Shown piece by piece: positions 63,406 to 64,000 of a stretch of 64,000 nt of DNA (position 1 is the stretch's first letter; each line of letters opens with the position of its first letter). A program made the position numbers and the translations under genes. The stretch is taken from contig OW203764.1 of assembly GCA_934045905.1 (NCBI GenBank), positions 37,383,434-37,447,433 of the forward strand. The letters are read 5' to 3'. This DNA is from Leuctra nigra. Lineage: Eukaryota; Arthropoda; Insecta; Plecoptera; Leuctridae. The notes below the pieces were generated by a model. It worked only from the letters and a program-made list of their open reading frames with translations, did not search any database and was not told where the DNA came from.

Positions 63406-64000
63406 GGAACATTCAAACTTTATACTGACAAGTTACTACCAAAGCCATCAAATCCGACACTAAAAAGTCGAAGATCGAAGGAAATTCAATAAGATTTTTT
63501 TAACTGAAAAATAATTAAAAAAACATTAATCACTGAATAAGTACCCACACTAAATACTTTAAAACTCTAAACACTAAACGCAACACTAAACACTATTTGA
63601 AACACTAACGCATAAACAAGCATGTTGTTCTCGTCATGAATCGTTGGATGGCGAAGAATATGAGAATAAACAAACAAATTGAAGTTCAATCGACCTCTAC
63701 TGTTGACATTGCTTCAAACACTGTTTTTGGCTTGATTTTATTTAAATGTGTTGCTATGTTGAAATAACATCAGCATGGAAAGTGTACAAAAAACGTATGT
63801 ATAAACGTCATAAGAAAGTACCTTTTTGGTTTTTCCGAATTGAAAAATTTGAAAAATTTGACGATTCTCTAATTCGTTGTGTTGGCCACGAGATTGATGA
63901 ATCAAGTATGAAGTTGCCCATACAAAACCTCCAGAACTTCTTCCGCAGGATGCAAAAATAGGACAAAAAAAATGATTCAAAACAATAAAAACATCATAAT
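63406..64000. other. Right-edge intron, no feature seen
   Basis: Upstream of Z21. It contains an ACACTAAA/AACACTA-type run near 63550-63610 but no finger exon or BTB/POZ coding signal. Confidence 0.4.

Overview
The window looks like arthropod, most probably insect, nuclear DNA: AT-rich, intron-rich and crowded with transposons of kinds common in insects (RTE-type and other non-LTR LINEs, a Penelope-like element, an LTR retrotransposon, hAT-type MITEs, a tRNA-derived SINE, foldback elements). The species cannot be fixed from what is visible. No bacterial, CRISPR, rRNA or functional tRNA gene was seen.

The backbone is one host locus on the minus strand. I find 21 short exons (Z1 to Z21, numbered left to right, so transcription meets Z21 first). 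Each encodes one pair of C2H2-type zinc fingers separated by an eight-residue linker usually of the form GDxxGPxx. Each begins at a recognisable 3' splice acceptor, always in phase 1, and carries its own stop codon. Most have a poly(A) signal just downstream. None has an initiator or an N-terminal domain of its own. This is the structure of a swappable 3'-terminal exon set as known in insect BTB/POZ zinc-finger genes (lola, broad, fruitless, tramtrack; mod(mdg4) has an analogous set with a different finger type). The constant 5' exons must lie to the right of base 64000. The fingers do not carry the lola linker I know, so I give no gene symbol. Z1-Z13 form one subfamily (first finger F-W-x-K) and Z14-Z21 a more diverged one.

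The introns and spaces between exons are mostly mobile DNA. Left to right: an RTE LINE fragment inside a MITE (1.5-2.9 kb); a composite element with long foldback arms and a CRE/ETS-like tandem array (4.8-8.8 kb), with a second inverted copy at 58.2-61.0 kb; a 5'-truncated LINE (9.0-9.9 kb); several MITEs (11-16.4 kb); a Penelope-like element split by a complete LTR retrotransposon with apparently identical LTRs and a Glu-rich 645-residue ORF but no pol (23.3-29.6 kb); a hAT MITE (31.9-32.5 kb); a 6-kb terminal-inverted-repeat element that splits exon Z14 (33.3-39.3 kb); a nearly intact two-ORF RTE LINE with one nonsense codon (40.8-45.4 kb) and a truncated relative (47.6-48.9 kb); more MITEs; and a LINE 3' fragment near 62 kb.

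The zinc-finger exons other than Z14 are open and keep their zinc ligands despite this load. That suggests each isoform ending is under selection and that the constant N-terminal half is joined to many alternative DNA-binding ends.
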